From assembly GCA_023150935.1 (NCBI GenBank), contig JAKLJW010000001.1:452677-516676 (forward strand): 64,000 bases of DNA. The letters are read 5' to 3'. The position numbers and the translations under genes are program-made. The stretch is from Candidatus Binatia bacterium (GTDB taxonomy: Bacteria > Desulfobacterota > Binatia > HRBIN30). Positions 10,318 to 19,591 of this stretch are shown here, one piece after another. Position 1 is the first letter of the stretch. Every line of letters begins with the position of its first letter. A model generated the notes under the pieces. That model was not told the DNA's origin. It saw nothing but the letters and a program-made list of their open reading frames with translations, and made no database searches.

Positions 10318-11547
10318 GTGATCGGGAACGTCGTGCCGATTCGAACGCAAAACCGAATAGCAGCGGCCCTTGTCCTCCTCGCCGTGGCGGGTATGGGGGT
10401 GAGCGCGACAATCGGGCGCATCCACCATCGCTTGACGGTGGAGGCCGGCTACACGAGCTTCTGCAACGTGAGCTCGCGGGTCAACTGCGATGCCGTGCTG
10501 ACCAGTACATACGCCAGCTTACTCGGCCTCCCGATGTCTAGCTGGGCGTTGCTATTTTACGGTGCCATCGTCTTGCTTGCCGTCGTCTTCGTGGTCAGCG
10601 TCGACCGTGGACGGCGTAACCTGGTGGCGAAGTTGTTGTTCCTGGCGCAGGTCTGGGGACTGCTGTTGGCGGTATACCTTGCCGGCGTGGCGTTCGTGGT
10701 GCTGCAGACGGTCTGCCTGATGTGTGCGGCACTCTACGTCGTGAGCATGTTGTCGTTGCCCACGGCATGGTGGTTGCTGTCGGCCACGGGCGACTGCGGC
10801 AGAGGGGCAGTGTTCGGCGATGGGTTCGTCCGCCTCGGCATGGTTGCCGCCGTTGTCGGTGTGGCTGGTGTCGGGTTTGTGCAGGCATGGGAAAGGGCCA
10901 GATCGAGCGGTGGGCGGGATGCGGCGGGGGTATGTGCGGCCGATCCGCAGTTCTGTAACTGGTTCACTGCCCAGCCGCGCCTTCAAGTCCCAGGGGGCGG
11001 CGGTCACAGCCGCGGCCCCGACACCGCCGAGGTTACCATTGTCGAGTTCTCGGACTTCGCTTGCGGGCATTGCCGGGGCTTTCGCGACACCCTCGACACG
11101 CTGCAGGCCGGCGCCGGGCAGAACGTGCGTCTCGTCTTCCGCCATTTCCCTCTGGATGGAAGCTGCAACGGTGCGGTTCAATCGAGTATCCATCCGGACG
11201 CCTGCCTGGCGGCGGTGGCCTCGGAGTGCGCAGGGGAGCAGGGGCAGTTCTGGGCGTACCATGACACCCTATTCGAGAATCAGAAGGCTCTGGGGCGTCC
11301 GTTCCTGCTCCAGTATGCGGAAAGAATCGGTCTCGATGTGGGGCGTTTCACGGTGTGCCTCGATTCGCCGGCGCCGCGTGCACGAGTCGAGGCCGATACG
11401 CGGGTCGCCGCGGCGCTCGGTGTGGAGTCGACGCCGACGGTTTTCCTCAACGGGCGGCGGATCGCCGGTGCGCTTGACGGGCGCGGATTGACCGATGCCC
11501 TGGTGCTGACGCGCAGCGCGACCCGCGAGAGTGAGCCAAGTCATTGA
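10318..11547 (+). CDS. VKOR-DsbA/thioredoxin fusion, disulfide-bond formation
   Basis: The 409-residue protein joins a membrane VKOR domain to a periplasmic DsbA-like domain. The VKOR half (residues 1-190) has several membrane helices, a loop cysteine pair Cys49/Cys57 and the quinone-side CLMC at 133-136. The second half has the thioredoxin motif CGHC at 249-252 preceded by V-E-F-S-D-F-A, and the cis-proline region E-S-T-P-T-V-F. Such fusions move electrons from DsbA-type oxidants to quinone and replace DsbB. The GTG at 10318 gives a short cytoplasmic N-terminus; it lies 49 bases after truB. A separate DsbA region cysteine pair (Cys in GSCNG and DACLA) may be structural. Confidence 0.92.
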   Translation: MIGNVVPIRTQNRIAAALVLLAVAGMGVSATIGRIHHRLTVEAGYTSFCNVSSRVNCDAVLTSTYASLLGLPMSSWALLFYGAIVLLAVVFVVSVDRGRRNLVAKLLFLAQVWGLLLAVYLAGVAFVVLQTVCLMCAALYVVSMLSLPTAWWLLSATGDCGRGAVFGDGFVRLGMVAAVVGVAGVGFVQAWERARSSGGRDAAGVCAADPQFCNWFTAQPRLQVPGGGGHSRGPDTAEVTIVEFSDFACGHCRGFRDTLDTLQAGAGQNVRLVFRHFPLDGSCNGAVQSSIHPDACLAAVASECAGEQGQFWAYHDTLFENQKALGRPFLLQYAERIGLDVGRFTVCLDSPAPRARVEADTRVAAALGVESTPTVFLNGRRIAGALDGRGLTDALVLTRSATRESEPSH

Positions 11548-11680
11548 AAACGCGACGACTCCCGATCTGCCCGAGCGATGTCCGCCCGCCTTGCCGCGCG
11601 CCCGTATCGTGATGCGATATACCGGCAGGGGCGAATGGGCGCGACAAATCGCGCAAAGTGCGGGGGGCGGAAAAAATGCG

Positions 11681-11709
11681 TTGACAGGTTTCTGGGGTGA
11701 GACTAGAAA
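11681..11709 (+). promoter_or_regulatory. Sigma-70 promoter of dnaA
   Basis: TTGACA at 11681-11686, a 17-base spacer and TAGAAA at 11704-11709. This is the best promoter match seen in the window. It leaves a leader of about 245 bases before the dnaA ATG, which includes the DnaA boxes. Confidence 0.75.
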
Positions 11710-11882
11710 GCGCGGCTCCTACGGACACTGGGCTCTGTAGAATCTTTATCGGTACACAATATGAAGCTTGTCGGTGGCGCGCGTTGCCTTCCTGAGAGGG
11801 AGGCCGGGCGGGTGCGGATGGGCGGGTGTGCACGGTGGTGTGGAGGAGTGGAAGAAGCGGCGGGGTGGCGAGAGGTTACCGA

Positions 11883-11904
11883 GTTGTCCCCAGGTGTGGA
11901 CAAC
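11883..11904. promoter_or_regulatory. Paired DnaA boxes in inverted orientation
   Basis: TTGTCCCCA at 11884-11892 and, on the other strand, TTGTCCACA (read as TGTGGACAA at 11895-11903) form an inverted pair with a perfect 7-base outer repeat (GTTGTCC/GGACAAC). TTGTCCACA is a known DnaA box form in high-GC bacteria. Placed 58 bases before dnaA, it probably serves autoregulation by DnaA, possibly also origin function. Confidence 0.7.
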
Positions 11905-11961
11905 TAACGCGCGCTACCGACAGGGGTCTCTAAACGACGACTGACTTCGGGGGCGCCGAGG

Positions 11962-13311
11962 ATGGTGGCTGAGTGGATGGAAGCGCTGCCGCGATTGCGG
12001 CAGCAAGTAGGGGAGCGGAACTTTGCGACCTGGATAGAGCCGATTCGCTGCTTGCGCGATGAGCAGGGATTGTGCCTCCAGACGCCGAGCCGCTTCTTTC
12101 AGGAATGGGTGAACCGGCACTTCATGGTGAGCATTCGGGAGGCCCTGGCCGCCGCCGGTTGGCCGGCCGAGGTGCGCGTGACGGTAGCGGCTGAAGGGGC
12201 CGCACTAGCGATGCCGGAGTCGGCATTGCCAGCCCCCTCCGTCCCGCCGCCGCGCCCGGCGGCGGCGCGAAGCGCGCCAAAGATCGGCCGGCTCGTTGCG
12301 GACTACACGTTCGATTCGTTCGTCGTGGGGCTGGCGAACGAGGTGGCGTATCGCGCGGCGCGAGCGGCCGCGGAAGCTCCGGGGCAGCGGTACAATCCGC
12401 TGTTCGTCTGGGGCGGCGTCGGCCTCGGCAAGACTCACCTGATCAATGCCCTGGCTCACGAAGCGCTGATACGCGGTCCGCGACGCCGCCTCGCATGCCT
12501 TTCGGCGGAGGCCTTCATGAACACCCTGATCGCTTCCTTGCGTCAGGACCAGATGGCTTCGTTCCGAGATCGGTTCCGCGATCTCGACGTTCTGGTGCTC
12601 GACGACGTGCAGTTCCTCGCCGGCAAGGAGCGGACGCAAGAGGAGTTCTTCCATACCTTCGATGCCCTGCACAGCGCCGGAAGGCAGATTGTGCTGACCT
12701 CGGACAAGCCGCCAGACGCCATCGCCGAACTCGAGCAGCGGCTGCGTAGCCGCTTCGGCGGGGGGCTCATAGCCGATATTCACCCGCCCACCTACGAGAT
12801 GCGCATCGCCATTGCGCTCAAGAAGGCCGCACGGCAGGGTCTGAACATTCCTCAGAGCGTGGCGGCGCTGGTGGCGGAGCGCAGCGGCGCCAGTGTGCGT
12901 GAGCTCGAAGGAGCCCTTACCCGGGTGCTGGCGTCCGCCCAATTGCGGGGTGTGCCGGTAACCGAGGAGCTGGCCGACCGGGTCCTTGGTCCCGGGGCTG
13001 AGCGCAACACCGCCATCACCATCGAGGAGGTCCAGGCGGTGGTCACCGATCACTTCAAGATCTCGCTCGCGGACCTGACTTCCCATCGGCGGGCCCGCGT
13101 GTTGACGTTCCCGCGCCAGGTGGCGATGTACCTCAGTCGCACCGTCGCCCGGGCTCCGTTCAACAGCATCGCGGAGAAATTCGGCGGTCGCGACCATTCG
13201 ACCGTGATGTATGCCGTGCAGCGATTGGAAGAACGACAGGGCGTCGAGCCTGCCCTGGGACAACTGCTGCGCAGTTTGGGTACGCAGCTACAGGATCGTC
13301 ACCGCATCTGA
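11962..13311 (+). CDS. dnaA: Chromosomal replication initiator DnaA
   Basis: The 449-residue initiator has all four DnaA domains: domain I (W-I-E-P-I-R-C, residues 1-70), a short Ala/Pro linker, and the AAA+ domain III. Domain III has Walker A G-G-V-G-L-G-K-T-H (Lys157), Walker B L-V-L-D-D-V-Q-F-L and a sensor region T-S-D-K-P-P. DNA-binding domain IV has the G-G-R-D-H-S-T-V-M-Y-A signature. It binds DnaA boxes and melts the origin. No dnaN, recF or gyrB follows; a convergent zinc-ribbon gene and clpB come next, so the classic origin cluster is split here. Confidence 0.97.
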   Translation: MVAEWMEALPRLRQQVGERNFATWIEPIRCLRDEQGLCLQTPSRFFQEWVNRHFMVSIREALAAAGWPAEVRVTVAAEGAALAMPESALPAPSVPPPRPAAARSAPKIGRLVADYTFDSFVVGLANEVAYRAARAAAEAPGQRYNPLFVWGGVGLGKTHLINALAHEALIRGPRRRLACLSAEAFMNTLIASLRQDQMASFRDRFRDLDVLVLDDVQFLAGKERTQEEFFHTFDALHSAGRQIVLTSDKPPDAIAELEQRLRSRFGGGLIADIHPPTYEMRIAIALKKAARQGLNIPQSVAALVAERSGASVRELEGALTRVLASAQLRGVPVTEELADRVLGPGAERNTAITIEEVQAVVTDHFKISLADLTSHRRARVLTFPRQVAMYLSRTVARAPFNSIAEKFGGRDHSTVMYAVQRLEERQGVEPALGQLLRSLGTQLQDRHRI

Positions 13312-13475
13312 TCCGGGTTCGGGCTCGATCGCCGCGCTGGCGTCGCGGGGTGAACCGCCATCTCGCGACACCACGCGCGACCACCGCAGTTGGTCGTGAC
13401 TGCCCCGGAGCTGCGCCGGAGCATCGAGAGCAATGCACGCCGGCGCCGTTGTCCGGGTGCGAAACGCAACCCGAG

Positions 13476-13826
13476 CTACTTGCTGCGGAATTCGTATCTG
13501 AGCCAGCGCGATATCCAGCCCTCGTTCTCGCGCCCGGCGATGATCTCCAATTCACCCTTGTCCAGCCACATGCCCTCGCACACCGGGCAGGTGTCGACCG
13601 ACACGCCGTGCAGCTCGTGCTTATTGAGCGCCTCGCCGTCCCGCGGGCAACGATTCCTGGCGGCTTCCTTGATCTCATCGAGAGCCGCCTCCGCCACCGT
13701 CTCTTTTTCCTTCCGACGCTGTTCGTCGATGAGCTTTCGGTCGAGCTCGGCGAAATACTGGTTCTCGCGGGCCTGCTCGACCTCTCGCATCTTATCGCCG
13801 AATCGGTCTTTCTCGCTCGGAACCAT
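13476..13826 (-). CDS. Zinc-ribbon (TFIIB-type) protein
   Basis: The 116-residue product has a charged coiled-coil-like N-terminal half (to about residue 58) and a C-terminal zinc ribbon. The ribbon reads C-P-R-D-G-E, then the family-typical G-V-x-V-D-T-C-P-V-C-E-G-M-W-L-D-K-G-E-L-E. This is the TFIIB-type zinc ribbon family (PF13453) of unknown function. A GGAGG (13836-13840) lies 9 bases before the ATG at 13826; an in-frame GTG at 13835 directly abuts it and is less likely. It converges with dnaA and is divergent from clpB. Confidence 0.8.
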   Translation of the reverse strand: MVPSEKDRFGDKMREVEQARENQYFAELDRKLIDEQRRKEKETVAEAALDEIKEAARNRCPRDGEALNKHELHGVSVDTCPVCEGMWLDKGELEIIAGRENEGWISRWLRYEFRSK

Positions 13827-14092
13827 TGGGATCACCCTCCACGGTTACTCGCACGCTACCCGCCGTGGTGGCGCCTTGTCAACGCGCCCGGCCCCTACTC
13901 GGCGCTCCGCGACGCCGGATCGGGAAAGCCCGCTGGTTGTGCGATGAAAACCGGAGAACGGTGTGTCAGGTCGCCTCTGGCCGAGTTACCCTGGTGACCG
14001 TGTCAGCGGCGAGTTGCGGCGTGCCATGACCGTGGATGGCAGGTTGTCTTGGCATGAATCGTGATTACCCCGATTGACGAATTGGAGAAGGA

Positions 14093-16714
14093 ATGAACGT
14101 CAATCGATTCACCGAGAAATCCCAGGAAGCGCTCCGCGAGGCGCAGGCAAAGGCGACCCGACGTAATCACCAGAGCGTCGACGTCGAGCATCTTCTGGTC
14201 GCGCTCCTGGAGCCCAGCGACGGACTGACCACGGCCATCCTGCAATCATTGGGTTACGATGTACGAGCGCTGCAGTCCAGGGCCATGCAGGAGCTCGACC
14301 GCATCCCGGGGGTTTCGGGCCCCGGAGCGACCCCAGATCAGATCTATGTAACTCAGCGCCTCAGTCGTCTGCTCGCCGGCGCCGAAGATCAGGCCAAGGC
14401 CCTGAAGGACGAGTTCGTCAGCATTGAACACATCCTGCTCGCGATGCTGGATGACACCGGGGCCGCCGGCAAGTTACTGAAGGCTGCCGGGGTGACGCGC
14501 GACGCCTTCATGACTGCCTTGCAGAAGATCCGCGGCGGGCAGCGGGTTACCAGCACAAACCCCGAGGGGACCTATCAGGCACTGGAGCGCTATGGCCGCG
14601 ATCTGACCAAGCTGGCGGGGCAGGGCAAGCTCGACCCGGTAATCGGACGCGACGAGGAAATCCGCCGCGTGGTGCAGGTGCTGTCACGTCGAACCAAGAA
14701 CAACCCGGTGCTCATCGGCGAGCCGGGTGTCGGCAAGACCGCGATCGTCGAGGGCCTGGCCCAGCGGATCGTTCGCAAAGACGTCCCAGAGGGACTCAAG
14801 GACCGTCGAGTCGTCGTCCTCGATATGGGTGCGCTGGTCGCCGGCGCGAAGTTTCGCGGGGAGTTCGAAGAACGACTCAAGGCGGTGCTCAAGGAAGTGC
14901 AGGACGCCGAGGGCGAGGTCATCCTGTTCATCGACGAGCTCCACACCGTCGTCGGCGCGGGTGCGGCCGAGGGCGCGATGGACGCCAGTAATCTGCTCAA
15001 ACCGATGCTGGCCCGGGGCGAGCTTCATTGCATTGGAGCAACGACGCTCAACGAATACCGCAAACACATCGAGAAAGACGCCGCCCTCGAGCGACGCTTC
15101 CAGCCTGTGTTGGTTGAACCCCCGTCGGTCGAGGACACGATCTCCATCCTGCGCGGCCTGCGCGAACGTTACGAGGTCCACCATGGCGTCAGAATAAGGG
15201 ATGGCGCGTTGGTGACCGCGGCCGTCCTTTCGCAGCGTTACATCACCGACCGCTTCCTGCCGGATAAGGCAATCGATCTCGTCGATGAGGCCGCCGCAAA
15301 GCTGCGCACCGAGATCGACTCGATGCCGGCCGAACTGGACGAGGTGTCCCGGCGGGTCATGCAATTGGAGATCGAACGCGAGGCGCTCAAGAAGGAAACC
15401 GATAAGCCTTCACGCGCGCGGCTCGAAAAGCTGGAGAAGGAGCTCGGCGAGCTGCGGTCCGAAGCCGATGCGCTGCGTGCCCGCTGGGAGGTCGAGAAAG
15501 GCGCCATTACCCGTCTGCGCGATCTCCGCCGCCGCATCGAAGAGACCAAGGTCGAGATCGAAAAGGCCGAACGGCAGTATGACCTGAACCGTGTCGCCGA
15601 ACTCAAGTACGGTACCCTGGCCCAGCTGGAGCGCGATCTGGGTAGCGAAGAGGAGCGCCTCAGCGGCGAGCAGAAGGCGACACGACTCATCAAGGAGGAC
15701 GTCGACGAGGACGATATCGCCGAGGTGGTCTCCCGGTGGACCGGCGTGCCCGTGTCGAAGCTGATGGAAGGGGAGATGCAGAAGCTGCTGCACCTCGAAG
15801 AGGCCTTGCACCGGCGCGTGATCGGTCAGGACGAAGCGGTGACCGCCGTTGCCGACGCCGTGATCCGGGCCCGGGCGGGCATCAAGGATCCCAATCGGCC
15901 GATAGGCTCGTTCATCTTCCTCGGCCCCACAGGTGTCGGCAAGACCGAACTCGCCCGCGCTCTCGCCGAGTTTCTCTTCGACGACGAGGCGGCGATGATT
16001 CGACTCGACATGTCGGAGTACATGGAGAAGCATACCGTGGCGAGACTGATCGGAGCGCCACCGGGATACGTGGGTTACGAGGAAGGTGGCCAGCTTACCG
16101 AGGCCGTGCGTCGTCGCCCGTACGCCGTGATTCTCTTCGACGAGGTCGAGAAGGCGCATGCCGACGTCTTCAACGCCTTGTTGCAGATCCTCGACGACGG
16201 ACGGCTTACCGACGGCCAGGGACGGACGGTCGACTTCAAGAACGCCGTCGTCATCATGACCTCCAACATCGGCAGTCAGCTCATCCTCGGCCATCGCGGC
16301 GGTGACGATCCCGAGGCCTTCGAGCAGATGCGCGCCGAAGTTCTGGAGGCCTTACGGCAGCATTTCCGGCCGGAGTTCCTCAACCGCGTCGACGAGATCG
16401 TAGTCTTCCACGGTCTGACCCGGGAACAGCTCCAGCAAATCGTCGACATACAGCTCGGCCGGCTCCGCAAGCGACTGGCCGATCGGAAGATCGAGGTGCA
16501 GCTCACCGGCGCCGCTCTCGAACATTTCGCTCGCGTGGGTTACGACCCCGTCTACGGAGCGCGCCCGCTCAAACGCCTCCTGCAAAAGGAGCTGGAGACG
16601 ACCCTTGGTCGCAAGATCGTTGCCGGCGAGATCCACGACAGTACCCGTGTGCTGGTCGACTACGCCAACGGACAATTAGCGTTTACCAAGGAGCCGCTGG
16701 TCGAGGCGGCGTGA
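14093..16714 (+). CDS. clpB: ATP-dependent chaperone ClpB
   Basis: The 873-residue Hsp100 disaggregase rescues aggregated proteins together with DnaK. It has the Clp-N repeat domain (1-145), AAA+ module 1 with G-E-P-G-V-G-K-T (Lys215), the long coiled-coil middle domain (about 405-530) that distinguishes ClpB from ClpA/ClpC, and AAA+ module 2 with G-P-T-G-V-G-K-T-E (Lys617). The C-terminal D2-small domain is complete. A GGAGAAGG ribosome binding site precedes the ATG. A heat-shock-like element (CTTGGC at 14048, CCCCGATT at 14068) is present but lies so close to the start that it is only suggestive. Confidence 0.97.
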   Translation: MNVNRFTEKSQEALREAQAKATRRNHQSVDVEHLLVALLEPSDGLTTAILQSLGYDVRALQSRAMQELDRIPGVSGPGATPDQIYVTQRLSRLLAGAEDQAKALKDEFVSIEHILLAMLDDTGAAGKLLKAAGVTRDAFMTALQKIRGGQRVTSTNPEGTYQALERYGRDLTKLAGQGKLDPVIGRDEEIRRVVQVLSRRTKNNPVLIGEPGVGKTAIVEGLAQRIVRKDVPEGLKDRRVVVLDMGALVAGAKFRGEFEERLKAVLKEVQDAEGEVILFIDELHTVVGAGAAEGAMDASNLLKPMLARGELHCIGATTLNEYRKHIEKDAALERRFQPVLVEPPSVEDTISILRGLRERYEVHHGVRIRDGALVTAAVLSQRYITDRFLPDKAIDLVDEAAAKLRTEIDSMPAELDEVSRRVMQLEIEREALKKETDKPSRARLEKLEKELGELRSEADALRARWEVEKGAITRLRDLRRRIEETKVEIEKAERQYDLNRVAELKYGTLAQLERDLGSEEERLSGEQKATRLIKEDVDEDDIAEVVSRWTGVPVSKLMEGEMQKLLHLEEALHRRVIGQDEAVTAVADAVIRARAGIKDPNRPIGSFIFLGPTGVGKTELARALAEFLFDDEAAMIRLDMSEYMEKHTVARLIGAPPGYVGYEEGGQLTEAVRRRPYAVILFDEVEKAHADVFNALLQILDDGRLTDGQGRTVDFKNAVVIMTSNIGSQLILGHRGGDDPEAFEQMRAEVLEALRQHFRPEFLNRVDEIVVFHGLTREQLQQIVDIQLGRLRKRLADRKIEVQLTGAALEHFARVGYDPVYGARPLKRLLQKELETTLGRKIVAGEIHDSTRVLVDYANGQLAFTKEPLVEAA

Positions 16715-16731
16715 GTCCGGGGCGGTCGAGC

Positions 16732-16750
16732 GACCCCGCCCGGCGGGGTC
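16732..16750. terminator. GC-rich palindrome between convergent clpB and usp genes
   Basis: GACCCCGCC and GGCGGGGTC form a 9-base inverted repeat around a single C, 17 bases after the clpB stop and 22 bases past the usp stop. There is no T-run on either side, so it may be a weak or Rho-assisted bidirectional terminator. Confidence 0.4.
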
Positions 16751-16772
16751 GAATTACGGCCGATCCGAAACC

Positions 16773-17222
16773 CTACGGCACGCACAAGACCGGTCGGCTG
16801 CTGGTGCGCATCACCTTCTCGGCCGTGCTGCCGAACAGCAGCCGGTCGACGCGCGGTGCGTGCCGGTGCATGCCCATGGCGATCAGGTCCACGTCGAGAT
16901 CGCTGGCTACCTTGACGATCTCCACGAACGGGATGCCTTCGACAATCATCGGGGCGAACGCTTCCGCCCCTTTTTCGTCGAGCAACCAGCCGAACGCCTC
17001 GTCCGCGCGGGAGCGCAGGCGGGTCAGCACTTCGGCGCTCGATCCCAGGCCCTGTTGCTCGATCCGACCGGCAAAGTCGGAATCGAGAACGTGCAGAGCG
17101 GTTACCTCGCCGCGCGGGCACCAGCTCAGTGCCACTTCGAGAGCGCGGTGCGCGCCGGGAGAGAAATCCATCGCAACCAGCACGGCCTGCGGAACGGCGG
17201 TCGGGGTCGTCTGCTTTGCCAT
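16773..17222 (-). CDS. Universal stress protein (UspA family)
   Basis: The 149-residue single-domain protein has the UspA fold: an N-terminal V-L-V-A-M-D-F-S strand-turn, A-L-H-V-L-D, and a C-terminal D-L-I-A-M-G-M-H-R segment ending G-S-T-A-E-K-V-M-R. The ATP-binding consensus G-x2-G-x9-G-S/T is imperfect: the second glycine is Arg (G-M-H-R), so nucleotide binding is uncertain. It lies convergent to clpB and divergent from the prkA operon, a plausible stress neighbourhood. Confidence 0.9.
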   Translation of the reverse strand: MAKQTTPTAVPQAVLVAMDFSPGAHRALEVALSWCPRGEVTALHVLDSDFAGRIEQQGLGSSAEVLTRLRSRADEAFGWLLDEKGAEAFAPMIVEGIPFVEIVKVASDLDVDLIAMGMHRHAPRVDRLLFGSTAEKVMRTSSRPVLCVP

Positions 17223-17603
17223 GAGAGATGCGCTTGCGTCGCACCGTGCTTAGCGCAGGCCGGTGCAGGCGACAAGCCGCAACCGGGGAGCCGCGGGTTG
17301 CTGCGCGGGTGAAATTTGTTGACCCACTGGGGGGCGGGTGTTAGCCTCTTTCCAGATGCTCGATACCGTCAGGGCAGTAAGGCGAACCGTCACGCACGGT
17401 GTGTCTACGCTCACTGCGCTGATGCCGCGCTTCCGTACCCGCCCAGGATATGTATGCAGCTTGCCGACTGGCCCTTGCCAGCCGGGCTGGCCGGTGGCTT
17501 CCGCCATCTCCAGGAGCTGTCGACGACATGAAGGGGCGGGTGACGAGCGCACCGGGGGCGGAGCGGCGGTTGAGGGGGCGCTGGGTAGCCGAAGGAGCGA
17601 GCG
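17223..17603 (+). other. 381-base leader of the prkA operon
   Basis: No credible gene is visible. The region contains one good promoter candidate (17319-17347) about 250 bases before prkA, and otherwise GC-rich sequence with short reading frames lacking family similarity. Confidence 0.5.
17319..17347 (+). promoter_or_regulatory. Candidate promoter of prkA-yeaH-spoVR
   Basis: TTGACC at 17319-17324 and TAGCCT at 17342-17347 with a 17-base spacer, preceded by an AT-rich AAATTTG. It points toward prkA. Confidence 0.5.
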
Positions 17604-19541
17604 ATGGAAGACACGAAGGCAGCTTTTGAGCAACTTATAAAGGGAGACCGCGCGGGTCGGGAGTCGCGGCAATGGCGGGGGTCGTTCCTCGAGTATCTCG
17701 ACAAGGTGCGCGAGGATCCCGGCATCGTCAAGCTGGCCCATGCCCGCTTACACGACGTCATCTCGAGATCGGGTATCCGCGACGTCAACGACACCGATGA
17801 CGCGCGCATCAAGCGTCTGTTCAAGGACGAACCGGTCAAGGTCTACCAGTTCTTTTCGGATCAGTTCTTCGGGATCGAGAAGGTCGTTGCGCAGATCGCC
17901 CGATACTTCCATTCGGCGGCGCTAAAGGGCGAGGAGAGCCGACAGGTCCTCTACCTGATGGGCCCGGTGGGCTCGGGCAAGAGTTCTCTGGTCGAACGCC
18001 TGCAGCGCGGCCTGTCGGAGAGCGGGCCGTTCTTCGCGATTGACAGCTGCCCGATGTTCGAGGAGCCCTTGCATCTGATCCCCCGCCATCTGCGGCGCGA
18101 ATTCGAGAAGATGCTGGGTGTCCACATCGAAGGCGACCTCTGCCCGGTGTGCCGCTACCGCCTGCGCCAGGAGTTCGGCGAGCGCTACGAGGACTTCCCG
18201 ATCGCTACCGCGACGTTTTCCAAGCGCAACCGGCGCGGGGTCGGGATCGTGCCGCCGGTCGATCCGAACAACCAGGACACCTCCGTGCTCATCGGCAGCG
18301 AGGACATCTCCAAGCTCGATCTCTACTCGGAGGGTGATCCGCGCGTGCTCGACCTGAACGGCGCCCTGAACGTTGGTAACCGCGGCATGGTCGAGTTCAT
18401 CGAAGTATTCAAGAACGAGACCGAGTACCTGCACGCCATGATCACGGCGACACAGGAAAAGGTCATCCCGGCCCCCGGCCGCCACGGCATGGTCTATCTC
18501 GACACGGTTATCGTCGCGCACTCGAACGAGGCCGAGTGGCAGAAGTTCAAGGCCGACCACACCAACGAAGCCATCCTCGACCGCATCGTCGTCGTCAAGG
18601 TGCCGTACAACCTCCGCCTCTCCGAGGAGGTGAAGATCTACCAGAAGATCATCCGCAACTCGGACTTTCGCGCCCACGTAGCCCCACACACCCTGGAGAT
18701 GGCGTCGATGTTCGCCATCCTGTCGCGCCTCGAACCGACACCCAAGTGCGACCTGATGACCAAGCTCAAGCTCTACAACGGCGAAGAGGTCATCGAGAAG
18801 GGCCGCACGAAGAAGCTCGATGCGCGCGAGTTGCGCGACGAAGCCAAGCGCGAGGGCATGAGCGGCATCTCCACGCGCTTCATCATGAAAGCCCTCGACA
18901 ACGCCCTGTCCGACAGCATCGAAGGCGAGTGCATCAACCCGATCGGCGTGCGCGAGGCGCTGATCAACATGACTAAGGAAGCCGATCTGCCCGACGACTC
19001 TCGCAAGCAATACCTCGACTTCGTGCAGGACGCCCTGCACAAGGAGTACCTCGAGCTGCTGGAGAAGGAGATCACCAAGGCCTTCGTCTTTTCCTACCAG
19101 GAGCAAGCCGAGACCTTGTTTCAGAACTACCTCGATCACGCCGAGGCGTACGTGAACAAGACCAAGGTGCGCGACCGCAACACCAAGGAGGAGCTGCACC
19201 CGGACGAGAGCTTTCTCAAGTCCATCGAAGAGCAGATCGCGATCATCGGCTCGGCGGCGGAAGGCTTCCGCCAGGAGGTCATTGCGTATCTCTGGGCCGC
19301 CAGCCGGCGGGGCGAACGTATCAGCTACAAGAGCTACGAACCGCTGAAAGAGGCGATAGAGAAGAAACTCATGACCTCCGTGCGCGACATCAGCCGTATT
19401 ATCACCAAAGCCCGCACGCGAGACGAGGAACAGAGCGAGAAATACGACGCCATGGTCAAGAACCTCCTGGAGAACGGCTACTGCCCGTCGTGCGTCGATG
19501 TCGTCCTGAAATACGCTGCCAACAATCTCTGGAAGGATTGA
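17604..19541 (+). CDS. prkA: PrkA-type serine protein kinase / AAA+ protein
   Basis: The 645-residue protein matches PrkA (YeaG). It has an N-terminal AAA domain with Walker A G-P-V-G-S-G-K-S-S (Lys126), a C-P-V-C pair after the first third, and the C-terminal PrkA kinase-like domain (about 390 onward). Family members phosphorylate partner proteins during nitrogen starvation, stationary phase or sporulation; recent work on homologues also suggests protease activity. AAGGAG lies 6 bases before the ATG. It heads the conserved three-gene operon with yeaH and spoVR. Confidence 0.95.
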   Translation: MEDTKAAFEQLIKGDRAGRESRQWRGSFLEYLDKVREDPGIVKLAHARLHDVISRSGIRDVNDTDDARIKRLFKDEPVKVYQFFSDQFFGIEKVVAQIARYFHSAALKGEESRQVLYLMGPVGSGKSSLVERLQRGLSESGPFFAIDSCPMFEEPLHLIPRHLRREFEKMLGVHIEGDLCPVCRYRLRQEFGERYEDFPIATATFSKRNRRGVGIVPPVDPNNQDTSVLIGSEDISKLDLYSEGDPRVLDLNGALNVGNRGMVEFIEVFKNETEYLHAMITATQEKVIPAPGRHGMVYLDTVIVAHSNEAEWQKFKADHTNEAILDRIVVVKVPYNLRLSEEVKIYQKIIRNSDFRAHVAPHTLEMASMFAILSRLEPTPKCDLMTKLKLYNGEEVIEKGRTKKLDARELRDEAKREGMSGISTRFIMKALDNALSDSIEGECINPIGVREALINMTKEADLPDDSRKQYLDFVQDALHKEYLELLEKEITKAFVFSYQEQAETLFQNYLDHAEAYVNKTKVRDRNTKEELHPDESFLKSIEEQIAIIGSAAEGFRQEVIAYLWAASRRGERISYKSYEPLKEAIEKKLMTSVRDISRIITKARTRDEEQSEKYDAMVKNLLENGYCPSCVDVVLKYAANNLWKD

Positions 19542-19591
19542 GAACTGCTGTGGGTCGCCGCACCGGCGCCGGCCCGCCTTTGGTCAGTGCG

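Larger units (their letters stand above)
11548..11961 (+). other. 414-base control region upstream of dnaA
   Basis: This gap holds a near-consensus promoter (11681-11709) and a DnaA-box palindrome (11883-11904). One 69-codon reading frame (11531-11740) spans its first part but has no recognisable family, runs through the promoter and was not accepted as a gene. There is no rpmH or rnpA on the opposite strand, and no obvious AT-rich unwinding element, so an origin function is not established. Confidence 0.6.

Noticed and set aside
11531..11740. A 69-codon reading frame upstream of dnaA
   Set aside because: It crosses the best promoter in the window, has no recognisable family or ribosome binding site and ends before dnaA.
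14048..14075. Heat-shock sigma-32-like promoter before clpB (CTTGGC, CCCCGATT)
   Set aside because: The spacing would put the start of transcription almost on the ribosome binding site, so the match is too weak.
17338..17640. 100-codon frame before prkA
   Set aside because: It has no family features and overlaps the start and promoter region of prkA.
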